DNA of 64,000 nt from Stutzerimonas stutzeri (GTDB taxonomy: Bacteria; Pseudomonadota; Gammaproteobacteria; Pseudomonadales; Pseudomonadaceae): positions 3,240,001 to 3,304,000 of the forward strand of contig NZ_CP046902.1 of NCBI RefSeq assembly GCF_009789555.1, in the 5' to 3' direction. Shown here one piece after another: positions 33,677-41,956 of this stretch. Numbering within the stretch: position 1 is the stretch's first letter; the number at the start of each line of letters is the position of its first letter. The position numbers and the translations under genes were made by a program. The notes beneath the pieces are model-generated. The model saw only the letters and a list, made by a program, of their open reading frames with translations, did no database searches and was not told where the DNA came from.

Positions 33677-34630
33677 CTAGGTATCCAGATGACCGTCGAT
33701 GAGTTGCAGCAGGCGGCGCTGCATCAGCTGGCCCGAATCGCCGAGGCAGGCAATCGGCGACCCTCTCAGGTTTTCTTCAGCGATGATCGTGCCCTCACCG
33801 GCCATCGCCAGCGGGCATTCGACGCTCAGCGAGAGCTTGCTCAACTGACGCAGCAACGTCGTGTTCGGCGAGACTTTCGTATAAATCACGAGCGCTTGCG
33901 GGCGAACCTTTGCGCAGACCAGCGGCAGTTCGTCCAACGGTTGCCCGAGCGCCAATACGTTGACCGCGACCGCCTCGCTGGACAGCAACAAGCCAGCGAC
34001 CAGTAACTCGAGTTCCCGGCACTGCCCCGGAACAGCGGCCAGCAGGACATGACCCTGCGCATGGCTGCGGGCAAGCTGCAACCGCTGCAGCACCCGGGCA
34101 CGCAGAAAATGATCGAGGAACAGCCATTCGCTGGTCTGGCCATACGCGTCCTGGCGTACCAGCATCTGCTGCCATAAGGGCAACAGGATCTGCTGGAACA
34201 CGACCGAGGGCGAACAGGCCGAGAAGATGTCGCCATACAGGTGGCCAAGCTGATCTTCATCGAAGCCGTTCACCGCGCGCCGCACCTGGGCCTGCCATTC
34301 GCCCCAGCGATTGTCGACTGCGCTTGAATGCGCGAGTTCGGCTACCGCACCGGGCCCCACCCCGCGCGACAGGATGCTGCCGACCTTACTGACCGCGACG
34401 CCGCGCTCGGTCCAGGCCAGGATGCTGCGAATCGCCTCGACATTGGCCTTGGAATACAGGCGATGGCCGCTTTCGGTGCGGATCGGTTGAATCAGGCCGT
34501 AGCGCCGCTCCCAGGCGCGCAGCGTGACCGGATTCACGCCAGTCAGGCGCGATACTTCCCGTATCGGAAGCAGTGCTTCGCTGGGCGAATCGGCAGCACG
34601 CTGCGAAGGGACGTGGGCAGGTTCGGTCAT
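33677..34630 (-). CDS. MerR-family regulator, LitR/CarH-like without recognisable B12 motif
   Basis: A 317-residue regulator. The N-terminal MerR HTH is LPIREVSRLTGVNPVTLRAW then ERRYGLIQP, with RTESGHRLYS (about residues 20-60). The C-terminal half has a helical bundle with WLFLDHFLRARVLQRL and a Rossmann-like end (HVLLAAVPGQCRELELLVAG). The DxHxxG cobalamin ligand motif of CarH is absent, so light sensing by B12 is unlikely. Divergent from the short LOV gene (152 bp apart) and near photolyase, matching the class II LitR (PplR-type) arrangement reported in Pseudomonas putida, where a LOV protein supplies the light input. Confidence 0.85.
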   Translation of the reverse strand: MTEPAHVPSQRAADSPSEALLPIREVSRLTGVNPVTLRAWERRYGLIQPIRTESGHRLYSKANVEAIRSILAWTERGVAVSKVGSILSRGVGPGAVAELAHSSAVDNRWGEWQAQVRRAVNGFDEDQLGHLYGDIFSACSPSVVFQQILLPLWQQMLVRQDAYGQTSEWLFLDHFLRARVLQRLQLARSHAQGHVLLAAVPGQCRELELLVAGLLLSSEAVAVNVLALGQPLDELPLVCAKVRPQALVIYTKVSPNTTLLRQLSKLSLSVECPLAMAGEGTIIAEENLRGSPIACLGDSGQLMQRRLLQLIDGHLDT

Positions 34631-34782
34631 GACGCGGGCGGCTCATGCGGAAGAATCGAAGCATTGTAGCGCAGGGCACGCGCCATAGACTGTGCCGAAC
34701 TGCGTGCCTTGCGATACGCACGCCCGTGCGGCCCGGTTCGAAGTTGTTCTAGAATGGCCAGACCGCGAACCGAGTCTTACAG

Positions 34783-35229
34783 ATGATCAACGCCAAGCTG
34801 CTGCAACGGGTAATCGAAGCCTCCAATGACGGGATCGTGGTGGCCGAGCGCGAGGGCGAAGACACCATCCTCATCTACGCCAACACGGCCTTCCAGCGCC
34901 TCACGGGCTACGAAGCAGACGACATTCTCTATCAGGATTGTCGATTCCTGCAGGCCGGCGACCGAAACCAGCCCGGTGTCGCGGCGATTCGTGAAGCGAT
35001 CCGCAACAACCAGCCCTGCCGCCAGATCATCCGCAACTACCGCAAGGACGGCAGCGCATTCTGGAACGAGCTGTCCATCACCCCCGTGTTCAACGAGGCT
35101 GACCAGCTCACCTATTTCATCGGTGTGCAAAAAGACGTCAGCCGCGAGGTCGAGGCCAAACAGCGGGTCGTCGAGCTGGAAGCCGAGGTGCAGCGACTCG
35201 AGGAGCAGCTCGCCGCACTGAAACGCTGA
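34783..35229 (+). CDS. Short LOV blue-light photoreceptor (PpSB1-LOV-like)
   Basis: A 148-residue protein: short N-cap, one LOV domain and a C-terminal coiled-coil helix (VELEAEVQRLEEQLAAL). The flavin motif is YQDCRFLQAGDR with Cys53 in the position of the photoactive cysteine of PpSB1-LOV; the usual Asn before Cys is Asp. FWNELSITPVFNEADQLTYF and GVQKDV contain the conserved Asn/Gln flavin contacts. Blue light would form a cysteinyl-FMN adduct and alter dimer structure. It has no output domain, so it probably acts on the adjacent MerR protein. Confidence 0.93.
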   Translation: MINAKLLQRVIEASNDGIVVAEREGEDTILIYANTAFQRLTGYEADDILYQDCRFLQAGDRNQPGVAAIREAIRNNQPCRQIIRNYRKDGSAFWNELSITPVFNEADQLTYFIGVQKDVSREVEAKQRVVELEAEVQRLEEQLAALKR

Positions 35230-35237
35230 CGTAATCG

Positions 35238-35255
35238 CAGGCGCTATAGCGCCTG
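35238..35255. other. Perfect 18-bp palindrome between convergent genes
   Basis: caggcgctatagcgcctg is fully self-complementary. It lies between the end of the LOV gene and the hemH stop (it overlaps the hemH stop codon). It could be a weak bidirectional 3' hairpin, but no T run follows on either strand. Confidence 0.5.
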
Positions 35256-36269
35256 TGGCGCCCTGCGGCACAGCGTGACCAGCGCCCTCACCCAGCTCTC
35301 GTGGGTATTCAGGCACGGAATGAGCTGCAGATCTTCACCTCCGGCCGCCACGAACTGCTCGCGTCCACGGTCGCCGATCTCTTCCAGGGTTTCGATGCAA
35401 TCGGCAACGAACGCCGGGCACATTACCAGCAACCTTTTCACACCCCGGTCCGCAAGTGCTTCCAGCTGCGCCTCGGTATAGGGCTCGATCCATTTGGCGC
35501 GACCAAGTCGCGACTGGAACGACACCGACCACTGTTCCGGGCGCAGCCCGGCCCGTGCCGCAAATGCCGCGCCGCTCTGCATGCATTGCGCGCGATAGCA
35601 GTTGGCAAGGACGGCGCCTTCGGCTTGCTGGCAGCAATTCTCGCCTTTCAGGCAATGCGAGCCCGTTGGGTCAGTCTTGTGCAAATGGCGCTCGGGCAGG
35701 CCATGAAAGCTCAACAGCAAATGGTCGAATGGCTGCGCCAGGTACGGACTGACACTGTCGACCAGTGCATCGAGGTATTCGGGCTGATCGTAGAACGGCT
35801 GCAGGATCGACAGACTGATATCGAGTCGTTTGTCGCGTATGACCCGGCGGGCCTCCTCGATGGCGGTGGTGGTCGTGCTGTCGGCAAATTGCGGGTACAG
35901 GGGCGCGAATGTCACCTGCCGAATACCCTGGCTGGCCAGCTTGACCAGCGCATTTTCGATCGACGGTTCGCCGTATCGCATCGCCAGTTCCACCGGGCCT
36001 TCTGTCCAGTAAGGGCGCACGGCGTCCGTCAAACGCTGGCTGAGCACGACCAACGGCGAGCCTTCAGGCCACCAGATCGACGCGTAGGCGTGAGCGGATT
36101 GGGCGGGGCGCTTGACCAGGATCAGCGATACCAGCAGACGTCGCAGGGGCCACGGCAGATCGACGACATACGGGTCCATCAGAAACTGGTTGAGGTAGCG
36201 ACGTACGTCTGCCACCTCGGTGGAAGCCGGTGAACCCAGATTGACCAATAACAACGCCTGCTCAGTCAT
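35244..36269 (-). CDS. hemH: Ferrochelatase
   Basis: A 341-residue type II-like bacterial ferrochelatase inserting Fe2+ into protoporphyrin IX. LLLVNLGSPASTEVADVRRY (residues 6-25), LSFHGLPERHL with the catalytic His (about residue 190) and VMCPAFVADCIETLEEI (about 277-293) are signature segments. Cysteines in GSHCLKGENC... are present. It lies inside a photodamage-response cluster; limiting free photosensitising protoporphyrin would fit. It shares the leftward strand with the TIGR01777 gene 60 bp upstream. Confidence 0.95.
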   Translation of the reverse strand: MTEQALLLVNLGSPASTEVADVRRYLNQFLMDPYVVDLPWPLRRLLVSLILVKRPAQSAHAYASIWWPEGSPLVVLSQRLTDAVRPYWTEGPVELAMRYGEPSIENALVKLASQGIRQVTFAPLYPQFADSTTTTAIEEARRVIRDKRLDISLSILQPFYDQPEYLDALVDSVSPYLAQPFDHLLLSFHGLPERHLHKTDPTGSHCLKGENCCQQAEGAVLANCYRAQCMQSGAAFAARAGLRPEQWSVSFQSRLGRAKWIEPYTEAQLEALADRGVKRLLVMCPAFVADCIETLEEIGDRGREQFVAAGGEDLQLIPCLNTHESWVRALVTLCRRAPQAL

Positions 36270-36329
36270 GCATATTCCTGACTACTGATTAAAGGAGCGC
36301 GCCACTGCCCATCCGTCGGCGGCGCATTT

Positions 36330-37241
36330 TCACACAGCTGACCGCGACTTGCGCAGGTCCGCCAATGCCGCATCCAGTTCAACGAAGCTGAAACGAAAAC
36401 CCGACGCCTGCAGCCGCGCCGGAATCACCTTCTGCCCGCCGAGAACCAACCCGGACATCTCGCCCAGGGCGCACCGCAGGACAACTGCCGGAACCGGCAA
36501 TACCGCGGGACGCTCCAGGCTGCGCCCCAGCGCCGTGGCGAACTCGGCATTGCGTACCGGTTGCGGTGAGCATGCATTGTAGGGGCCGCTCGCCGCGGGT
36601 TGCCGCAACAGAAAATCTATCAGGGCAATTTGGTCGTCCAGATGAATCCATGACATCCATTGACGGCCGCTGCCCTGACGTCCCCCCAAACCCAACCGAA
36701 ACAGGGGCAACAGGCGCTGCATGAAGCCGCCCTGGCCGGCCAGGACCAGGCCGGTGCGTACCACCACCACACGGATGCCGAGGCGCTGCGCGCGCATGGC
36801 GCTCTCTTCCCACGCACCGCACAGCTGGCTGGCGAAATCGTTGGTGGCCGGGCCATCATCCTCGGTCAGCTCGCGTTCACCGCCATCGCCGTACCAGCCA
36901 ACGGCCGAGCCGGATATCAACACCCCAGGGAGCTGCTGGCGGCCAGACAGCCATTCGATCAGCTGTTCGGTCAGCTTGATGCGGCTGTTCCAGAGCAACA
37001 GGCGCCGCGCACGGGTCCAGGGGCGGTCGGCGATCGGTGCCCCGGCCAGGTTGACGACCGCGTCCAGCGCGACCTCATCGGCCTCGTGCAACTGGCCAAT
37101 GCCCGTCACGCGTTCACCACAACGTTCGCCCACCCGCTCGGGAGCGCGGCTCCAGACCCACAATGCATGTCCCTCGGCCAGCCAGTGTCGGCATAGCGCT
37201 CGGCCAATCAGGCCGGTGCCTCCAGTCAGCAATATGTTCAT
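36330..37241 (-). CDS. TIGR01777 family NAD-dependent epimerase-like protein
   Basis: A 303-residue extended SDR. N-terminal MNILLTGGTGLIGRALC binds NAD(P); the middle contains the family LISGSAVGWYGDGGERELTE and the C-terminus has the DUF1731 pattern VLGGQKVIPARLQASGFRF. The gene starts at 37241 (longer frame to 37301 unlikely). It is found next to photolyase and hemH in many pseudomonads; function unknown. First gene of the leftward unit leaving the TGTACA-box promoter region. Confidence 0.88.
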   Translation of the reverse strand: MNILLTGGTGLIGRALCRHWLAEGHALWVWSRAPERVGERCGERVTGIGQLHEADEVALDAVVNLAGAPIADRPWTRARRLLLWNSRIKLTEQLIEWLSGRQQLPGVLISGSAVGWYGDGGERELTEDDGPATNDFASQLCGAWEESAMRAQRLGIRVVVVRTGLVLAGQGGFMQRLLPLFRLGLGGRQGSGRQWMSWIHLDDQIALIDFLLRQPAASGPYNACSPQPVRNAEFATALGRSLERPAVLPVPAVVLRCALGEMSGLVLGGQKVIPARLQASGFRFSFVELDAALADLRKSRSAV

Positions 37242-37474
37242 GACGGCGACTCCGTGGTGCGGGGAACGGCCGGCATTACCGGCAGGTGCAATGGAATGCA
37301 TTGAATATAGCCCTGTACAACGCGATCAAGGTGCATCGCATTCACCAATGCGACAACGCCTCACGCGCTGTGCTGACCGTCCAACGAAACCATCGCTTGC
37401 GATCGACCGGCAGCCGGGCCGAGGCGCGAAACGCAGCTCCAGGAACGAGAGAGCCTCGTTGCGCGCGCAAGTGA

Positions 37475-37535
37475 TTGACTTGTACAAGGCCGGTCCTAGA
37501 ATAGCGAAAACTGTACAGTAACAGTTTCCTGTACA
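37475..37535 (+). promoter_or_regulatory. Promoter with three TGTACA boxes between the photolyase and TIGR01777 units
   Basis: In the 317-bp divergent region 37242-37558, TTGACT (37475-37480) and TAGAAT (37497-37502) are separated by 16 bases and point toward the DUF523-phrB genes. TGTACA occurs at 37481-37486 (inside that spacer), 37512-37517 and 37530-37535. The first and third are embedded in TTGTACAAG and CTGTACAAG. These are good candidates for binding of the nearby MerR regulator. No comparably clear promoter for the leftward genes was seen, and nothing else in the region looks coding. Confidence 0.6.
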
Positions 37536-37558
37536 AGATAGAGCGAGGCCCGACCCAC

Positions 37559-38521
37559 ATGCCCAATCCATCACGCCCGGCCATTCGGGTCGGTATCAGC
37601 GCCTGCCTGCTCGGCGACCCGGTGCGCTTCAACGGCGGCCACAAGGCGTCGCGGCTGTGCAGCGAAACCCTGGCGCGTCATTTCGAGTTCGTGCCGGTCT
37701 GCCCGGAGGTGGCAATCGGCTTGGGCACGCCACGCGAACCCATCCGGCTGGTGGGCGACCCCGCCAGCCCCCGCGCCGTTGGCACGGTCCATCCCGAGCT
37801 TGATTTCAGCGAGGCGCTCACGGCCTACGGCAAGCACATCGCCGCCGAACTGGGCGACCTCAGCGGTTATATCTTCATGCACAAATCGCCGTCCTGTGGC
37901 ATGGAGCGGGTCAAGGTCTACCAGGCCAATGGCCATCGCGTCGATGCCGGCGGCTCCGGTCTGTTCGCCCGTACGCTGATGCAGGCGTGGCCGGACCTGC
38001 CCATGGAAGAAGACGGCCGGCTCAACGACCCGGTGCTGCGAGAGAACTTCCTGACCCGCGTTTTCGCCCATGCCGAATGGCAGCGTCTGCTGAGCGCCGG
38101 GCTGACGCGCCGGGCGCTGGTGGGCTATCACGCTCGTTACAAATATCAGTTGATGGCGAGCGATCCTCAGCAATACAAGGCGCTTGGCCGAATGGTCGCG
38201 TCGATTGGCAACGCTTCGCTGGAAGCGTTCGCCCCCGCCTATTTCAGCCAATTGATGTCCGCTTTGAAAAAGACCGCATCGCGGGGCAACCACAGCAATG
38301 TCCTCCAACACCTGAGCGGTTACCTCAAGCGCGACATCGACCCGGAAGACAAACAGGAGTTGCAACGCCTGATCACGCAGTACCGCCAGGGGATCGTGCC
38401 GCTGGTGGTGCCGCTGACGCTGCTCAAACACCATTTCCGGCGACATCCGGATCGCTACGTGGCCAACCAGGCCTATCTGCAGCCACACCCCGAAGCACTC
38501 AGCCTGCGCAACGGCATTTGA
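37559..38521 (+). CDS. DUF523-DUF1722 (YbgA-like) protein
   Basis: A 320-residue two-domain protein. The DUF523 half (about residues 8-150) has ISACLLGDPVRFNGGHK, VPVCPEVAIGLG, and MHKSPSCGMERV with three conserved cysteines (in ACLLG, VCPE and SCG). DUF523 members such as TudS bind an Fe-S cluster and desulfurise thiouracil. The DUF1722 half (about 190-310) has YHARYKYQLMASDPQQY and HFRRHPDRYVANQAYLQPHP. YbgA is adjacent to phrB in E. coli as well. Repair of sulfur-modified pyrimidines is plausible but inferred. It is 40 bp upstream of phrB. Confidence 0.88.
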   Translation: MPNPSRPAIRVGISACLLGDPVRFNGGHKASRLCSETLARHFEFVPVCPEVAIGLGTPREPIRLVGDPASPRAVGTVHPELDFSEALTAYGKHIAAELGDLSGYIFMHKSPSCGMERVKVYQANGHRVDAGGSGLFARTLMQAWPDLPMEEDGRLNDPVLRENFLTRVFAHAEWQRLLSAGLTRRALVGYHARYKYQLMASDPQQYKALGRMVASIGNASLEAFAPAYFSQLMSALKKTASRGNHSNVLQHLSGYLKRDIDPEDKQELQRLITQYRQGIVPLVVPLTLLKHHFRRHPDRYVANQAYLQPHPEALSLRNGI

Positions 38522-38561
38522 GCATCACGACGGGAAAGGACGCCGGACAAGGACCTCTGAC

Positions 38562-39989
38562 ATGAATCAACTGCTCTGGCTGCGCAGCGATCTGCGCGTG
38601 GCCGACAACACGGCGCTGGCTGCGGCGATGGACGCCGGGCCGACGGTCGCCCTGTACCTGGTCACGCCCGCGCAGTGGCTGGCCCATGACGATGCCGCGT
38701 GCAAGGTCGATTTTCGTCTACGCAATCTCAGCGCGCTCTCGGCCCGCCTTGCCGAACTCAATGTGCCGTTGCTGATCCGCCGCGTGGAAGACTGGCAGGC
38801 GGTGCCCGGCCAGATCGCGGAACTGTGCCAGCAGCACCGGATCGGCGTGGTCCATATCAACGAGGAATACGGTGTGAACGAGCAGCGTCGCGACGAGGCG
38901 ACTGCCTATGCACTCCGCTCCACCGGTGCCTCACTGCGGCGCCATTGCGACCAACTGCTCTTTGCGCCGGACAGTGTGAAAACGCTGGCGGGCGGCTGTT
39001 TCAAGGTCTTCAGCCAGTTTCGAAAGGTCTGTTATTCGCGCCTGAGCCATTCGCTGCCGCGCTGCATACCCGTGCCCGCGCCCCAACCGTGGATACCGGT
39101 TGCCCGCGATCCCGTGCCTACGACGGCAGCGCCGTTCGCGCGCCCCGACGATGCCCTGCGTGCGCACTGGCCGGCGGGCGAAGACGCCGCGCACCAACGC
39201 CTGGCATCGTTTGCCGAGCATTGCCTGGCTGACTACCAGCAGCGTCGCGACATGCCCGCCGAGCCTGGCACCAGCCGGCTCTCCGCTTACCTGGCGACCG
39301 GCGTGCTGTCACCTCGCCAGTGCCTGCACGCCGCGCTGGCACTGAATCAGGGCGAACTCGACAGCGGTAATCCAGGCGCCGTGACATGGATCAACGAGCT
39401 GCTCTGGCGCGAATTCTACAAGCACATCCTGGTGGGCTATCCCGAGGTATCGAAGGGCCAGGCCTTGCGCCGCCATACCGAAGCCCTGCCCTGGCGCCAC
39501 GCCCCCGACGAGCTGGCCGCCTGGCAGCAGGGGCGCACGGGCTTCCCGCTCATCGACGCAGCCATGCGTCAGTTGCTGGCGACCGGGTGGATGCACAATC
39601 GACTGCGGATGGTGGTGGCGATGTTCCTGTGCAAGAATCTGTTGATCGACTGGCGCGAGGGCGAACGCTGGTTCATGCGCCAGCTGATCGACGGAGACCT
39701 TGCGGCGAACAATGGCGGCTGGCAATGGAGCGCCTCGACGGGGACCGACTCGGTGCCTTACTTCCGCCTGTTCAATCCGTACAGCCAGTCGGCCCGATTC
39801 GATCCAAGGGGGCAATTCCTGCGGCAATGGCTGCCGGAGCTGGCTCACCTGAACGACCACGACATCCATGACCCGAGCGCCGCCGCGCAGGGCACCGGCG
39901 CACCCGGCTACCCGCAACCCATCGTCGACCTCGCGGCGAGTCGTGAGCGCGCGTTGTCCGCCTTCAGAAACCTCGGTGAGCGTTTATGA
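38562..39989 (+). CDS. phrB: Deoxyribodipyrimidine photolyase
   Basis: A 475-residue class I CPD photolyase which uses blue light, FADH- and an antenna to split cyclobutane pyrimidine dimers. The N-terminal alpha/beta antenna domain starts LLWLRSDLRVADNTALA. The C-terminal FAD domain has WINELLWREFYKHIL, TGWMHNRLRMVVAMFL, DGDLAANNGGWQWSASTGTD and RLFNPYSQS (lesion and FAD contacts). SD-like GGAAAGGACG precedes the start. It is the last gene of the light cluster's rightward unit. Confidence 0.96.
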   Translation: MNQLLWLRSDLRVADNTALAAAMDAGPTVALYLVTPAQWLAHDDAACKVDFRLRNLSALSARLAELNVPLLIRRVEDWQAVPGQIAELCQQHRIGVVHINEEYGVNEQRRDEATAYALRSTGASLRRHCDQLLFAPDSVKTLAGGCFKVFSQFRKVCYSRLSHSLPRCIPVPAPQPWIPVARDPVPTTAAPFARPDDALRAHWPAGEDAAHQRLASFAEHCLADYQQRRDMPAEPGTSRLSAYLATGVLSPRQCLHAALALNQGELDSGNPGAVTWINELLWREFYKHILVGYPEVSKGQALRRHTEALPWRHAPDELAAWQQGRTGFPLIDAAMRQLLATGWMHNRLRMVVAMFLCKNLLIDWREGERWFMRQLIDGDLAANNGGWQWSASTGTDSVPYFRLFNPYSQSARFDPRGQFLRQWLPELAHLNDHDIHDPSAAAQGTGAPGYPQPIVDLAASRERALSAFRNLGERL

Positions 39990-40103
39990 TTCAATCCGTC
40001 AACTCTCGCCGTGACGGCGGCCGTCGATACGTGACGCCGCATGCGTGTTGTCGCATGCGTCGCGCAACGCGTGAGCAAACGAATCACCCAGAGGAGCCGA
40101 GCC

Positions 40104-40865
40104 ATGATTCCCGCCCCGCTGATCGAGGCCTTGCGCAACGCTGACCATGTCGTGGTGTTCACCGGGGCCGGCGTCTCGGCGCAAAGCGGTATTCCGACCT
40201 TCCGCGACTCGCTGACCGGCCTCTGGGCGCGCTTCGATGCCGCCTCGCTGGCGACGTCCGAGGCGTTCTGCGCGGACCCCGCCCTGGTTTGGGGCTGGTA
40301 CGAATGGCGGCGCATGAAAGCGTTGCAGGCTCAACCGAACGCCGGTCACCATGCCATCGCCGAACTGGCCCGGCATGTACCCAAACTCACCCTCGTGTCA
40401 CAGAACGTCGACGATCTGCACGAGCGTGCCGGCAGCGCTGATGTCATTCATCTACACGGCAGCCTCCACCGGCCGCGCTGCTTCGAATGCGCCGAACCCG
40501 CGAGCGAGCCGTTGGGCATGCCGGACGAACCGGAAGGCGGGCGCCGCCTGCCGCCGCCGAACTGCACGCATTGCGGCGGCCCGCTGCGACCGGGCGTGGT
40601 CTGGTTCGGCGAAAGCCTTCCCGTCGATGACCTGAGCGCCGCATTCGCCGCAGCGGAGCGGTGCGACGTGCTGATATCGGTTGGCACCTCCGGCCTGGTC
40701 TACCCCGCGGCGGAAATACCAGGGCTGGCCTGGCGCGCTGGCGCCACGGTCGTCCACGTGAACCCCCAGGCCAGCGCCCGGCTCGGTGATCGTCAATATG
40801 CACTGGCCGGGTCGGCTGAAGACCAACTGCCCGCGCTCGTTGGCCAGGCCTTCGGGCACCGCTAG
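40104..40865 (+). CDS. Sir2-family NAD-dependent protein deacylase
   Basis: A 253-residue sirtuin. FTGAGVSAQSGIPTFRD (residues 14-30) binds NAD, SQNVDDLHERAG and HLHGSLHRPRCFEC hold the catalytic His, and two C-x2-C pairs (CFEC, CTHC) bind zinc. The family YR motif of desuccinylases is replaced by YEWRRMKA, containing Tyr and Arg spaced Y-x2-R, which suggests CobB-type desuccinylase activity. The ATG at 40104 has an AGGAG Shine-Dalgarno (gaggagccgagcc); the frame runs to 40041 but without a better start. Confidence 0.92.
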   Translation: MIPAPLIEALRNADHVVVFTGAGVSAQSGIPTFRDSLTGLWARFDAASLATSEAFCADPALVWGWYEWRRMKALQAQPNAGHHAIAELARHVPKLTLVSQNVDDLHERAGSADVIHLHGSLHRPRCFECAEPASEPLGMPDEPEGGRRLPPPNCTHCGGPLRPGVVWFGESLPVDDLSAAFAAAERCDVLISVGTSGLVYPAAEIPGLAWRAGATVVHVNPQASARLGDRQYALAGSAEDQLPALVGQAFGHR

Positions 40866-40892
40866 AGCGCCTGGATCGACACCGAAGGCCGG

Positions 40893-41204
40893 TTACTTCA
40901 GCCCCGCTATCCCCGCCACGATCAGCGCCACCGATAGTATTTTCAGCGGCGTCAGCGCTTCGCCCAGCAGCGCCGCGCCCAGCAGAACCGTACCCAGGGT
41001 GCCGATACCGGTCCAGATGGGGTAAGCGATGCTGACCGGGAGGTCGCGCAGCGCCAGGGTCAGGAAGTAGATCCCGCCGCTCGCGGCGATCATCACTACA
41101 GCGCTGGGCAGCAGCCGGGTAAAGCCCTGCGCATACTTCATCGCCAGCGCGAACAGCACTTCGAACCCGGCCGCCAGCAGCAGGAACATCCAGCTGCTGG
41201 CCAT
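40893..41204 (-). CDS. SMR-family exporter, SugE/Gdx-like
   Basis: A 103-residue four-helix small multidrug resistance protein. Glu15 in AAGFEVLFALAMKYAQG is the proton/substrate carboxylate. The segment KYAQGFTRL and WTGIGTLGTVLLG match the SugE/Gdx (guanidinium exporter) subtype better than EmrE. If it is Gdx it would export guanidinium; the guanidine operon elsewhere in this window makes that interesting. Its ATG overlaps the azoreductase stop (TGATG). No guanidine riboswitch was noticed in front of it. Confidence 0.87.
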   Translation of the reverse strand: MASSWMFLLLAAGFEVLFALAMKYAQGFTRLLPSAVVMIAASGGIYFLTLALRDLPVSIAYPIWTGIGTLGTVLLGAALLGEALTPLKILSVALIVAGIAGLK

Positions 41205-41839
41205 CAGAAGTCCATCGCCAGCTGCGCCAGCCGCGTCTGAGCCGCCTGGTAGGAGGCCTCGAACGCCAGCCCGCCAAACTCATCGTTCTCTACCGCAATC
41301 ACCTCCACATTGCGGATACCCAGCAACCCCAGCACATCACGCAGATAGGTGTCGGCGTGGTTCAGGTGGGCGTTCACGCCGCCAGGGCCGTAGCCTCGGT
41401 CGCCCCGCGTGGTGATGATCAACGCACGTTTGCCGAGGACCCGCGGCTTGTACTGGCTGGCCGGGTCGTCGGGTGTGAAATCGAACGTACGACCCAAGCG
41501 GACGATCTGGTCGATCCAGGCCTTCACACCGCTGGGAACGCCGAAGTTGTACATCGGGGCGGCAATGACCAGGCGATCCGTGTCCAGCAGTTCATCGACC
41601 AGCGTGTCACTGAGCGCGAGGTCCGCCCGCATCGCCGCGCTGCGCTGGTGCGGATCGTGAAAGGCGGCTGCAACCCAGCCTTCGGTTACACCTGGCAAGG
41701 CAATGCGCCCCACCTCCCGATGGGTGATGTCGAGGCCACCCTGTTCACTCGCCAGTGCCTGAAGAAAATGATCGAGCAAGCGCCGCGAATGCGAGCGATC
41801 ACCCCGGGGGCTGCCTTGTACGGCTAGAATTCGTTTCAT
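41204..41839 (-). CDS. azoR: FMN-dependent NADH-azoreductase
   Basis: A 211-residue flavodoxin-like oxidoreductase. LAVQGSPRGDRSHSRRLLDHF binds FMN phosphate, APMYNFGVPSGVKAWIDQIV is the active-site loop, and IITTRGDRGYGPGG is the family loop near residue 142. It reduces azo dyes and quinones by two-electron transfer. It is divergent from a LysR regulator (118 bp) and forms a two-gene unit with the SMR exporter. Confidence 0.93.
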   Translation of the reverse strand: MKRILAVQGSPRGDRSHSRRLLDHFLQALASEQGGLDITHREVGRIALPGVTEGWVAAAFHDPHQRSAAMRADLALSDTLVDELLDTDRLVIAAPMYNFGVPSGVKAWIDQIVRLGRTFDFTPDDPASQYKPRVLGKRALIITTRGDRGYGPGGVNAHLNHADTYLRDVLGLLGIRNVEVIAVENDEFGGLAFEASYQAAQTRLAQLAMDF

Positions 41840-41956
41840 CTGTCGGCTCCATCAACCGCGCCAATGCGGCAGTGAAACCACGTTATGGTTGCTCGCGTTC
41901 TACGACAAATGAGCAATACTCTAGCTGCATGAACTGAATTCATCCGAGTCACGACC

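Noticed and set aside
36660..37521. Plus-strand frames overlapping the TIGR01777 gene
   Set aside because: No SD or family similarity; the minus-strand protein has the NAD-binding and DUF1731 patterns.
37511..37524. LexA-box-like CTGT...ACAG near the photolyase promoter
   Set aside because: The gap is six bases, not the eight of LexA sites. The sequence is better explained as part of the TGTACA series.
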